In this document: in pieces, positions 35,859 to 44,063 of the stretch | Numbering within the stretch: the stretch's first letter is position 1 | Layout: each line of letters begins with the position of its first letter | Source: Bacteroides fragilis | GTDB taxonomy: Bacteria; Bacillota; Clostridia; Lachnospirales; Lachnospiraceae | Direction of reading: 5' to 3' | Length of the DNA: 64,000 nucleotides | Assembly (NCBI GenBank): GCA_023664485.1 | Contig: JAMPFK010000011.1 | Location: forward strand, 1 to 64,000 | Translations under genes and position numbers: made by a program | The notes under the pieces: generated by a model | What the model saw: the letters and a program-made list of their open reading frames with translations, nothing else | Database searches by the model: none | Told to the model about the DNA's origin: nothing

Positions 35859-35887
35859 TTGATTAAAAAAGCAAATTCCTATATAAT
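35859..35887 (+). promoter_or_regulatory. Promoter of plsC
   Basis: TTGATT (35859-35864), 17 bases, TATAAT (35882-35887), 41 bases before the plsC ATG. Confidence 0.7.
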
Positions 35888-35928
35888 AGGCTGAAAGAAG
35901 AAAGATATGAAACAGAAATGAGGTAAAT

Positions 35929-36663
35929 ATGATTCGTTTAGTCCTGATCGTGCTTTTTGTCGTTTTATTCCTGGTCTGCAGTATTCCGCTTCTGATCGTT
36001 GAATATTTTATCGGAAAATTTAATATGGATATCAAGAACCGCAGCTCCCTCGCCATCGTCAACTGGGCTTTCCGCTGCTGTCTGCTGATCGCAGGCGTTA
36101 AAGTGACCGTTATCGGGGAGGAAAATGTGCCGAAAGACAGGGCGGTCCTTTATGTGGGCAACCATCGGAGTTATTTCGATATTCTGATGACCTATATCCG
36201 GGTCCCCAGACCGACCGGCTATATCGCCAAGAAAGAGATGCTGCGTTACCCGCTGCTCCGGGACTGGATGAAATATCTGCACTGCCTGTTCTTAGACAGA
36301 AAAGATATCAAACAGGGAATGAAAACGATTCTGGAAGGAATCGAGAAGATCAATTCCGGGATTTCCATCTGTATTTTCCCGGAAGGCACGAGGAATAAAG
36401 TTAATGACACGTTTCTTCCATTTCATGAAGGCAGCTTTAAGATCGCGGAGAAATCCGGCTGTCCGATCGTTCCGATGAGCATTAACAACGCCGCCGCTAT
36501 TTTTGAAGATCATCTTCCGAAAATCAAAAGAGCGCATGTCATCCTCGAATATGGCAGGCCCATCTATATGAGCGAAATGACGCGGGAAGAAAAGAAAAAA
36601 ATCGGCGCAAAGGTGCAGGAGATCATTAAAGAGACTTACTTTAAAAATAAAGAGCTGGTTTAG
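35929..36663 (+). CDS. plsC: 1-acyl-sn-glycerol-3-phosphate acyltransferase
   Basis: 244-residue membrane-associated enzyme that makes phosphatidic acid from lysophosphatidic acid. It has an N-terminal hydrophobic helix (about 1-28), the catalytic H-x4-D motif (His79 to Asp84, NHRSYFD) and the glycerophosphate-binding FPEGTRN (150-156). The start follows AATGAGGTAAAT. Convergent with the GH9-like gene, 20 bases apart. Confidence 0.94.
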   Translation: MIRLVLIVLFVVLFLVCSIPLLIVEYFIGKFNMDIKNRSSLAIVNWAFRCCLLIAGVKVTVIGEENVPKDRAVLYVGNHRSYFDILMTYIRVPRPTGYIAKKEMLRYPLLRDWMKYLHCLFLDRKDIKQGMKTILEGIEKINSGISICIFPEGTRNKVNDTFLPFHEGSFKIAEKSGCPIVPMSINNAAAIFEDHLPKIKRAHVILEYGRPIYMSEMTREEKKKIGAKVQEIIKETYFKNKELV

Positions 36664-36683
36664 GATAGAAAGATCCCCTGTTT

Positions 36684-38276
36684 TTACTCCGCCGCACCGC
36701 TCTCCTCCACCGTACGCAGATTATCCTGAATCGCGCTCAGCAGAACGACCAGCTCCGCGTCATGGTCTATCTGCTTCATGATTCCCATCCGCGCATCGAC
36801 CGTTACATAATTCCTGCTGCCCACATCATCAAGATAGCTGATGCAGGCCGGGTTCCTGCCGAGAAAATAGTGCAGATGGTTTTCCAGTACCATCATATAT
36901 TCATGATTCGTAATAATGTGGTCAACGACCGCCAGCCTTACCATTTTCCGAAGCAGTTCGCAGTTATTGTCCTGCTCCTTATTTCCCTCCGTCAGATATT
37001 TGGATTTCTTGGAATCATAGGAAATCTGCTCCACATCCGATAGCAGCTTCGTGATGACCGTTTCGCACAAATCCACGTCTACCTTCTGTTTGGTGGAGAT
37101 ATATACGACGCTCCCCCAGAAAACATAGTCATTATTCCAGTCGAACTCTTTTTTGCCGTCCAGATACTGATGCACCGCTTCCCGGTAATGGAAAGCGCCG
37201 GTCGCACGGTATAGCTCCGCCGCCGCATGAAAATATTCTTCCGGCGAAACATCGCTCAAATACTTCTCGGCATAGCGGTAAGCCCTGTCCGCCGCCTTCA
37301 GGCACTGTGTTGCAAAATCCCTGTCATAGTTCTGGTACAGATAACTGAATTTTGCCATCGCAGCGGCGAATTGAATCGTCGCATCCATCGTAACGGGCTC
37401 TGCATACAGCCGGTACGAGGTCCCCGATTCTTCAATAGCGCTGACCGCCGAATATACCGCGCCGCTGGTCGCATCCTGCATTTTCAGAAGCCAGTCCACC
37501 TCGTACCGCACTTCGTCCATCAGATCCGGAATTCCGTTGCCGCTTTCCGGTATGCCGATTTCATCCGTAAAAATGTTTTCATACAATTCATAGGCGAGCA
37601 GCAGATTGTTCACTGCCTGGCATCCGTCGGTCACGTTCCTCGTTCCGTTTTCATCGATATGCCATCCTCCTGAAACATCGAGCTGTACCGCCGTATCGTC
37701 CTTTAATTCCGCCATTTTGGTATGGCAGGCATTGTGCGCCGCCTCTCCCGCATGCTCCGTCGATAAAGTCAGGCCGCACCGGCTGTAATAGTACTGCTTT
37801 AACGCCGCGTCAAAAATATCCGCATAAGGATTCTGCGCAACGATGAAAGCATAGGAGCGCCCGACGATCTCCGTCTGGAGATAATAGGTTCCCGGCGTCT
37901 TAAAATCCGAAAAATCGCCGTAACTGATATTTTCGCCGGTCGCCGCATTATATCCCTTTTCTTTAATGATGCCTGTATATACGACCGTTTCCGTCTCTAC
38001 ATCGACCAGATCATATGTATCCGGCAGCGCTTCTCCCCGGAATACCGCTATTTTATTGCTGTTCGCGGCATAGCCTACCTGATCGATCATAATATTGGGA
38101 AGATTTACCGGCACTTCATAATCGAACTCCGGCGTCAGTCCCAGACTGACGATTTCTTCCTCCTGCGTCTGCTGCCCGCCGCCCGCTGTCATAAAGTCCT
38201 CTAACTCCGTACAGCCGCCGAGCAGCGCCGCACATAATAATATCGGTATGATACTGTATAAATATTTTCTCCGCAT
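36684..38276 (-). CDS. GH9-like lipoprotein with lost catalytic residues
   Basis: 530-residue predicted lipoprotein (lipobox LLGGC, Cys22); the start at 38276 is set by AAAGGA upstream. It has an N-terminal cellulase Ig-like domain (about 60-150; IDQVGYAANSNKIAVF) and a C-terminal GH9 (alpha/alpha)6 barrel (about 160-520). Active GH9 enzymes have DAGD after GGWY; here the motif reads GGWHIDENGTRN, so both Asp positions appear replaced. The C-terminal NE proton-donor motif also seems absent (MKQIDHDAELVV). It may therefore bind rather than cut beta-glucan, or use other residues. Confidence 0.8.
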   Translation of the reverse strand: MRRKYLYSIIPILLCAALLGGCTELEDFMTAGGGQQTQEEEIVSLGLTPEFDYEVPVNLPNIMIDQVGYAANSNKIAVFRGEALPDTYDLVDVETETVVYTGIIKEKGYNAATGENISYGDFSDFKTPGTYYLQTEIVGRSYAFIVAQNPYADIFDAALKQYYYSRCGLTLSTEHAGEAAHNACHTKMAELKDDTAVQLDVSGGWHIDENGTRNVTDGCQAVNNLLLAYELYENIFTDEIGIPESGNGIPDLMDEVRYEVDWLLKMQDATSGAVYSAVSAIEESGTSYRLYAEPVTMDATIQFAAAMAKFSYLYQNYDRDFATQCLKAADRAYRYAEKYLSDVSPEEYFHAAAELYRATGAFHYREAVHQYLDGKKEFDWNNDYVFWGSVVYISTKQKVDVDLCETVITKLLSDVEQISYDSKKSKYLTEGNKEQDNNCELLRKMVRLAVVDHIITNHEYMMVLENHLHYFLGRNPACISYLDDVGSRNYVTVDARMGIMKQIDHDAELVVLLSAIQDNLRTVEESGAAE

Positions 38277-38358
38277 TTTGGTGCATTCCTTTTTTATCCA
38301 AAGTTTTTCCGCCCGAAAGCACTCGCAGACCCGCGCCTGCAGCGCGCCCCGTCCGATT

Positions 38359-39555
38359 TCATTGGGCGCCTGCCTGTTTATTATAGCACAAAAAATCAGC
38401 GGTTTCATCCCGATATACAATTTTTCCTTCTATAATCGTGCATAATGCCCTGGTAAATACTTCCAGCGGGTTACCGTCAAAAATAACGACATCTCCGTCT
38501 TTCCCTGTTTCGAGGCTTCCGACCCGGTCCGCGACGCCGCATATCTTCGCCGCGTTAATCGTAATGGAACGGAGCCCTTCCTGTGCGGGGAGCCCGGATT
38601 TGACCGCCAGCCCGGCGCAGATAGGAAGGAACTGTATCATGGAAACGGGATGATCCGTCATGATTGCCGTACGGATTCCCTTCCGGTTCAAAATACCGAC
38701 GGTCTTAAAGGCCATGTTCTGCACTTCTATTTTATTCCTGCTCGCCATATCCGGGCCGACGATCGCCGGAAAACCGCTTTCCTTAATCTCTTCCGCGATG
38801 AGATGCCCTTCGCTGCAGTGGTCTAACGTCATGGACAGATGGAACTCCCTGGCGATCCGGATCGCCGTTAAAATATCGTCCGCCCGGTGGACATGCGCTT
38901 TCAGAGGAATCCGTCCTTCCAGCACCGGGATCCAGCATTCATAGCGGAAATCTTTCTCCTGTCCGTCGTTCTCTTTGCGCCTGCGCCGGTATTCCTGCGC
39001 CTTAAAAAGCTCTTCCCGCAGCATCGCCGCGATGGCCATCCGGGTGGCCGGAGATACGTTCTGGCCGGAGAAATTCACCTTTGGATTCTCTCCAAAGGCG
39101 ATTTTCATCGCGGCCGGGGCTTTTACGATCATATGGTCGATGCATCTTCCATGCGTCTTGATAAAGGCGAACTGGCCGCCCACGACATTTGAGCTTCCCG
39201 GCCCGACCATCGCGGAAGTAATGCCCGCGCGCAGCGCGTCGTCAAAGGCGGCGTCCATCGGGTTTATCGCGTCGATGGCCCGCAGATAAGGCGTAATCGG
39301 ATCCACGTTTTCGTTACAGTCGTCCCCTTCCATGCCTTTCTTTTCCTCGGTAATGCCCATATGGCAATGCGCCTCTATGATGCCCGGCATAACGAGATTT
39401 CCGTTTGCATGCAGGATCCCGTCGCCGTCCTTTTTCACAGGACAGTCCGCCATATCGCCGAGCGCCGTAATTTTTCCCCGCTCTATCCGTACAAAGCCGT
39501 CCTCATAATCTCTGCCCGCCATCGTGATAATTTTCCCGTGAATGATCGTCAACAT
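38359..39555 (-). CDS. Amidohydrolase (imidazolonepropionase-like)
   Basis: 398-residue cytosolic metal-dependent hydrolase. The N-terminal beta-sandwich is followed by the metal-binding motif EAHCHMG (about 61-67), HVHRADDI and HCSEGH for the other His ligands, and Asp in IMTDHPVS. The C-terminus closes with the second half of the sandwich (GDVVIFDGNPLEVF). The family covers many deaminase and hydrolase activities, and I cannot choose the substrate. It lies 22 bases downstream of the spoIIQ-like gene. Confidence 0.85.
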   Translation of the reverse strand: MLTIIHGKIITMAGRDYEDGFVRIERGKITALGDMADCPVKKDGDGILHANGNLVMPGIIEAHCHMGITEEKKGMEGDDCNENVDPITPYLRAIDAINPMDAAFDDALRAGITSAMVGPGSSNVVGGQFAFIKTHGRCIDHMIVKAPAAMKIAFGENPKVNFSGQNVSPATRMAIAAMLREELFKAQEYRRRRKENDGQEKDFRYECWIPVLEGRIPLKAHVHRADDILTAIRIAREFHLSMTLDHCSEGHLIAEEIKESGFPAIVGPDMASRNKIEVQNMAFKTVGILNRKGIRTAIMTDHPVSMIQFLPICAGLAVKSGLPAQEGLRSITINAAKICGVADRVGSLETGKDGDVVIFDGNPLEVFTRALCTIIEGKIVYRDETADFLCYNKQAGAQ

Positions 39556-39577
39556 AATTCCCGCCTTCTGCTATGAT

Positions 39578-40600
39578 TTATTCTTTCAGCCTGCTCATCG
39601 GATTGACCGGTTCGCCGTCCTTCGTCAGCTTAAAGTATACGTTCGCGCCTTCCGTACTGTAATATTTCGTAGGAGAAGCCACGCTGCCGATAATATCCCC
39701 GGTCGTCACATAGCTTCCTTCGCTGACCGTAATGTTATCGAGCTGTCCGTATGTCAGCTCATATTGATTGCCTAAATCCATGATCACCGTATTGCCCAGC
39801 TGCGTATCGTAAGAAACCGATGTCACTCTTCCCTCCGCGGCTGCTGCGATCGTCTCTCCTTCCGCCGCGGCAATGACGATTGCCGGATGATATTTATACT
39901 GCTGGAGCGTCGGAAAATAAATCGTCTTGTCCATGCTGTAATTGATCAGAATATCGCCTACGATGGGCCATACGAGACTGTCCTCATCGCCAAAGTCCAA
40001 CATCGGCTGTACCGTCGTCGCGATCGCTTCCGTATCCTCCGGCATTTCCTGCATCGTCTCCGAGGATTCGTCGAACATACCCTCTTCTTTGTCCGTCTGC
40101 TTCGTTTCCTTTTCCTGTTTCTCCTGCTCCGCCTTTCCCTCGGAAGCCCCCGTTCCTGCCTCCTTTTCGGAGCCGCCGTCCGTCCTGCCGTTCAGATTTT
40201 CCCCGGCCGTATCCGAACCGGACCTGTCCGAGCCGGACTTGTCCGAATCGGATTTCTCCGAAGCGGACTTATCTGAATCCTCCTGTTTCTTTCCGACAGT
40301 TATGTCATTTTCCACATTAGCGGAATTCGCCTCCTGAAAAAAAGGATCATAGTCCAAATCGTCCGTACCCACCTCCGCAAAAAGCGTTCCCATATCCTCT
40401 CCCGGCAGAGCGCCTTCCGCGCTCTCTTCCGCCGCGTTCTCGATGGCGCTGAAATCCAGCACATTGTCCCCGCCGCTTTTCTGATGGCTGCTTCTGACGA
40501 AAACGCCCGTCACCGTCAGCGCGGTCAGCACCAGCGCCGATGACGCCAGCATAATGATCCGTTCTTTTCTAACACCAGTTCTATTTCTTCTCATACTCAT
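39578..40600 (-). CDS. spoIIQ: SpoIIQ-like sporulation protein with degenerate M23 domain
   Basis: 340-residue bitopic protein with an N-terminal transmembrane helix (about 15-37), a long low-complexity linker with SDKSGSDRSGSD repeats (about 100-190), and a LytM/M23 domain (about 225-340). The position directly after spoIID matches the clostridial spoIID-spoIIQ order. SpoIIQ is the forespore partner of SpoIIIAH in the engulfment channel. Of the expected zinc ligands one His remains (YHP) but the Asp is Val (HPAIVIAA), YGHL is YGQL and HLHF is NVYF, so it is probably not a peptidase, as in Bacillus and unlike C. difficile. Confidence 0.75.
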   Translation of the reverse strand: MSMRRNRTGVRKERIIMLASSALVLTALTVTGVFVRSSHQKSGGDNVLDFSAIENAAEESAEGALPGEDMGTLFAEVGTDDLDYDPFFQEANSANVENDITVGKKQEDSDKSASEKSDSDKSGSDRSGSDTAGENLNGRTDGGSEKEAGTGASEGKAEQEKQEKETKQTDKEEGMFDESSETMQEMPEDTEAIATTVQPMLDFGDEDSLVWPIVGDILINYSMDKTIYFPTLQQYKYHPAIVIAAAEGETIAAAAEGRVTSVSYDTQLGNTVIMDLGNQYELTYGQLDNITVSEGSYVTTGDIIGSVASPTKYYSTEGANVYFKLTKDGEPVNPMSRLKE

Positions 40601-40660
40601 AGCTTCAACCTTGCCTCCTGTTATCCCTGCGGTTTTTTTGAGATATTATTTTCTGGTGTT

Positions 40661-40689
40661 TATTCTTTCCCGAATCTGACACATTATTC
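40661..40689 (-). promoter_or_regulatory. Possible sigma-F/G promoter of spoIIQ
   Basis: The minus strand shows GAATA (40685-40689), 14 bases and GGAAAGAATA (40661-40670). The -10 fits the sigma-F consensus GGNNANANTW; the -35 and spacing are only approximate. Confidence 0.4.
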
Positions 40690-41697
40690 AATTTTTACTA
40701 ATTCTGTCTGAAAAAAGTAATTCATCAAAATATTGTCAAACGTCTCTCCTTCAACAGCCCTTCGACCGGCGTCGTACTGGCTCATGCCGAAACCGTGCCC
40801 GACGCCCTTCACATGAAAAATGACCTCGTTTTCTTCCCAATCCGCATAAAAACTCGCGGAAGGCAGGCCGAGCGCATAGCGGAAGCTCTCCCCATTGCAT
40901 CCTTTCCCCTGAAAAATGACCTCCGTTACATAACCGGCGCTGTCATAGCAAAACTCCAGCCCCTCCCACAACGCCTCTTTTGCCCCGTCTGCAGCAAACA
41001 GCGGCGCCGCCAGCGCGCAGTATTCTTCCTTCGACAGCACGGTCTGGCTCTGGTAATCCGCCGCCGTAATATCCTGCTTACACACCACGCCGGCCAGATA
41101 GGGATAGTTCCCGCTTTGCAGCGCTTCCGCCGCGCTTCTCGTCTGCCCGTTGCTGACCGGGAAAAAAGCCGCCTTAACGGGTTCTCCCGCATAGGACAGA
41201 AAAATGCCGTCTGTTTCCAGCACGGCCTTCCGGTATAAATCTTCCGTTTCCGCCTCGTCCTTCCGATACGAAAAGGGTTCTTCCTCCAGGACAAGCGGCG
41301 CGCCACCAGGCTCCTCCTGCGAAAGGAACAGTCCCCACAGCTCTGTCCTGAGCAGTACCGCCTGCGCTTTCAGGGCTTCCAGCTCGCAGGAAATACCGCC
41401 TTCTTCTTCCGCCGGCATGACCATTTCCAGCTTCCGGACAAGATATTCCTGCATCGTCATCCTTTTCTTTCCCCAATTTCCCGAAAGGGCGACCTCGTAG
41501 CGCTCATCGATCCACTTCTTTTCGTCCTCCTCCGTCCGGAAAAAGACCGCCGCATCCTCTCCGATATGCCCCCACAGGCAGGAAATAACATAGGGCAGTA
41601 AAAAAACAAACAAAAGGACAGCTGGAATCTCCCGGCAGGGATTTTCATCAGGCTTCCTTTTGTCTGCTCTTTTTTGGACGATTCTAAATCTATTCAT
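40684..41697 (-). CDS. spoIID: Stage II sporulation protein D
   Basis: 337-residue mother-cell membrane protein of the engulfment machinery, a lytic transglycosylase that cuts glycan strands. It has an N-terminal transmembrane helix (about 25-43) and the SpoIID domain with the conserved ELEALKAQAVLLRTE (about 110-125), a substrate-groove segment YPYLAGVVC and the C-terminal HGFGMSQYDAGRRA. The sigma-E-type -10 element upstream fits mother-cell expression. spoIIQ follows after 83 bases. Confidence 0.92.
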   Translation of the reverse strand: MNRFRIVQKRADKRKPDENPCREIPAVLLFVFLLPYVISCLWGHIGEDAAVFFRTEEDEKKWIDERYEVALSGNWGKKRMTMQEYLVRKLEMVMPAEEEGGISCELEALKAQAVLLRTELWGLFLSQEEPGGAPLVLEEEPFSYRKDEAETEDLYRKAVLETDGIFLSYAGEPVKAAFFPVSNGQTRSAAEALQSGNYPYLAGVVCKQDITAADYQSQTVLSKEEYCALAAPLFAADGAKEALWEGLEFCYDSAGYVTEVIFQGKGCNGESFRYALGLPSASFYADWEENEVIFHVKGVGHGFGMSQYDAGRRAVEGETFDNILMNYFFQTELVKIE

Positions 41698-41714
41698 CGG
41701 GACACCTCTTCTTC

Positions 41715-41743
41715 ATTGTATGTAAGAGTGTCCCTGTTCATAC
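41715..41743 (-). promoter_or_regulatory. Sigma-E-type promoter of spoIID
   Basis: A perfect CATACAAT (41715-41722) with a weaker GTATGAA (41737-41743) 14 bases upstream. The -10 sits in the loop of a dyad, GGGACAC / GTGTCCC (41699-41705 and 41728-41734) extended by TCTT/AAGA, whose downstream arm lies at the ribosome-binding site. Confidence 0.6.
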
Positions 41744-41756
41744 TACATGAAAACAG

Positions 41757-42824
41757 CTATCTTGCCAAATCCAAATGCTGAACGGTCCCGACGCTTCCAT
41801 TCTCATACAGGAAGATCCCCGTATTTCTGATCACGCCGTTGGTATGGTTATCTTTCATGGAGTTCAGGGAAAATTCCGTCTGCGCGTTCTGTAAACAGAT
41901 AGCGCCCACGCCCGCTTCCGATAAATGATAAAGCTTATCCTTTCCCTCTTCATCTCTGGTCCAGATCAGCAGCTTGCTCCAGATCTCGTCGTCTTCATCG
42001 ATCCAGCCGTCGCCGTCCGAATCGTATTTCGCCAGATCGGCAAAGCCGTTGCCGCTCTTCGTGCCGAACAGCTCGCTGCCGTCGTTAATTTCGCCATCCT
42101 GATTTAAGTCAAGCGCCAGATAACCGCTCCCGGACTGCAAAGAAGAAATTTCCTCTTTCTCGCCGTCTCCGTCCAGATCAAAATAAAACGTCTGATCGGA
42201 CAGCCCGGCAACATTCCCGTTCAGGTTGATGACAAGCGGGTCGGTACAGTTCAGTACTCCCAGGTCATATCTTTCCTCGTAATACTCCGTAAAGCTCCTG
42301 CTCATTTCCAGATTAAGACCAAAACCGATCTCCCGTCCGTCCGCAGTTTTTACGATTCCTTTCGTGGAAAAAGATGTCGTTTCCGACTCGCTGTGATAAT
42401 ATTGGTTCATAACGCCGTAGGTCTGATAATTTGCGGAGGACAGTCCTCTGTTCGTCTGCGTTCCCCAAATCTCATCCAGCTCCTGCTTATGGCGGTCGCC
42501 AAACAGCAGATACATCAGAAATCTCATGCAGTGCTGTCTGATATTTTCTCTCGCGTCCTTTTCCTCGCTGCTTATCGATACCCTGTCCGTATTCGACAGA
42601 TTGCGGAAATGAAGAGAAACATCCTCCAGAGCAGTCTGCGCATTACCGCTCTCTTTGGCATCCTCTGCCTCATCTCCCATGCCCAGAAAGCCTCCAGGAA
42701 ATCCATTTCCTATTCCATTTTTCAGCCTTCTGGCGCTGCCCACATAAACGCAGGCAGTCCTTCGTGTTACAGAAGAATAACTTCTGGCGGATTCCATTCC
42801 TATCGTACTGGAATTAATTCGCAA
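41757..42824 (-). CDS. Protein with EF-hand-like calcium loops
   Basis: 355-residue protein with a TTG start at 42824 placed by AAGGAGG five bases upstream. No signal peptide is apparent; the N-terminus is Ser/Arg-rich. The C-terminal half carries several calcium-loop motifs, FDLDGDGEKEE, LDLNQDGEINDGSELFG and YDSDGDGWIDEDDE, of the type found in many bacterial surface and RTX-associated proteins. A central region (about 80-180) is helical. Function unknown. It is followed by spoIID on the same strand. Confidence 0.75.
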   Translation of the reverse strand: MRINSSTIGMESARSYSSVTRRTACVYVGSARRLKNGIGNGFPGGFLGMGDEAEDAKESGNAQTALEDVSLHFRNLSNTDRVSISSEEKDARENIRQHCMRFLMYLLFGDRHKQELDEIWGTQTNRGLSSANYQTYGVMNQYYHSESETTSFSTKGIVKTADGREIGFGLNLEMSRSFTEYYEERYDLGVLNCTDPLVINLNGNVAGLSDQTFYFDLDGDGEKEEISSLQSGSGYLALDLNQDGEINDGSELFGTKSGNGFADLAKYDSDGDGWIDEDDEIWSKLLIWTRDEEGKDKLYHLSEAGVGAICLQNAQTEFSLNSMKDNHTNGVIRNTGIFLYENGSVGTVQHLDLAR

Positions 42825-42928
42825 TGATACCTCCTTTTTCCTGCCTCAGCCCAATGAAAAAGGATGATATTTTCAGGGAAATTCATTTTCCATAAAAACA
42901 CCATCCATGGCTGAACATTGTTAAATTC

Positions 42929-42958
42929 AAAAAATGGCAGTCTGGCCAAAAACTGCCA
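42929..42958 (-). terminator. Rho-independent terminator of the LamG-domain gene
   Basis: On the minus strand TGGCAGT, a 10-base loop and ACTGCCA are followed by TTTTTTG. The rest of the 222-base gap 42825-43046 shows only the ribosome-binding region of the calcium-loop gene and AT-rich sequence. Confidence 0.85.
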
Positions 42959-43046
42959 CTCTTTGTAATTTATATATCGGACGTTTTCATTTTTTCATTA
43001 ATCCACCTATACGATTTTATTTTTTTATTCCTCTTTTATCCGCCTC

Positions 43047-44039
43047 TTATTTTTTCCGGTTCTGTATGTATGCCATATACATATCCGTGATCTGGTTCTC
43101 ATTCAGCAGGGTATTCCAGATGCGCACTTCGTCATAGCAGGAGCGGAACAGCCTGTCGAAGCAGTTAATCCCAAGATAAGCGTGCATATTTGTCTCTTCA
43201 AAACTCATTTTGGAGACCTCGCTGCTGCCTATCATCTCACTGTTGATATACAGATACGCCGTTACCTTGCTCATATCCTCTTCCGATACCTTTTCCCCGT
43301 CTACGCGGATCGTAATATAATTCCACTCGTGCAGGTCGATACAGGCTTTTTCCTCCAGAGAGGGACGAACCTCGCATGAATTCCCACAGTAAGCGTTGAT
43401 CGTATTAAAAATAGGAAGAACATCCTCGCCTTCTTCGGTCGTTTTTTTATTAAAACAGATATAGTTCTGCGACACATCCGCATCCAGCAGATTGGACCCG
43501 ATTATCAGAAACGGCGACCAGTCGCTGTATTCTTCCACGCGCATCCAGAAAGATATCGTATAGGAATCCGCAAGCGGAGCCATATTGCACAGCTCTACCC
43601 CATAGCTCCCATCGAGATAGATTGCTTCTCCCTCAATACCTTCTACGAACAACGGCGTTTTCACACTGTTTTCCTCAGGATAGGTCCCCCCTTCCTCCCT
43701 CGTGACGACACGCGTGCCCTCCAGCTGTCTGTCGAAGGAATAGGAATAATCGGCCGCCGGAACGTCACCCAAAATCCTGTCGTTTACGATTTCCTTGTGG
43801 ATTTCCGCCTCATGCGGCCTCGGTATCACCTCCGGGACCACGCCCGGCAGCACCTCTTCCAATTCCGCTTCTTTCGCCCTTCTTGCAGCCAGGACCTCCG
43901 CCGTCTCCTCAGACTCGTATTCCATGCCTTCCACGAGGACGACCGTACCGATCAGCGCCGAAAAGAAACACAATACCAGCGCCGCTTTGATGACATTTCG
44001 CTTTCTAATACTTCCAAGTTTTCCCATAAGATTTTTCAC
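43047..44039 (-). CDS. Membrane-anchored LamG-domain protein
   Basis: 330-residue protein with a basic N-terminus, a transmembrane or signal segment (about 17-38), an acidic Glu-rich linker (40-90) and a C-terminal LamG/concanavalin-like jelly roll (about 125-325; SYTISFWMRVEEYSDWSPFL, EWNYITIRVD, CYDEVRIWN). LamG domains bind carbohydrate or protein ligands, so an extracellular adhesive role is plausible. The start is GTG at 44039 with no clear ribosome-binding site, so the true start is uncertain. Confidence 0.75.
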   Translation of the reverse strand: MKNLMGKLGSIRKRNVIKAALVLCFFSALIGTVVLVEGMEYESEETAEVLAARRAKEAELEEVLPGVVPEVIPRPHEAEIHKEIVNDRILGDVPAADYSYSFDRQLEGTRVVTREEGGTYPEENSVKTPLFVEGIEGEAIYLDGSYGVELCNMAPLADSYTISFWMRVEEYSDWSPFLIIGSNLLDADVSQNYICFNKKTTEEGEDVLPIFNTINAYCGNSCEVRPSLEEKACIDLHEWNYITIRVDGEKVSEEDMSKVTAYLYINSEMIGSSEVSKMSFEETNMHAYLGINCFDRLFRSCYDEVRIWNTLLNENQITDMYMAYIQNRKK

Positions 44040-44063
44040 AATACCATACCAGTCCTGAACCCG

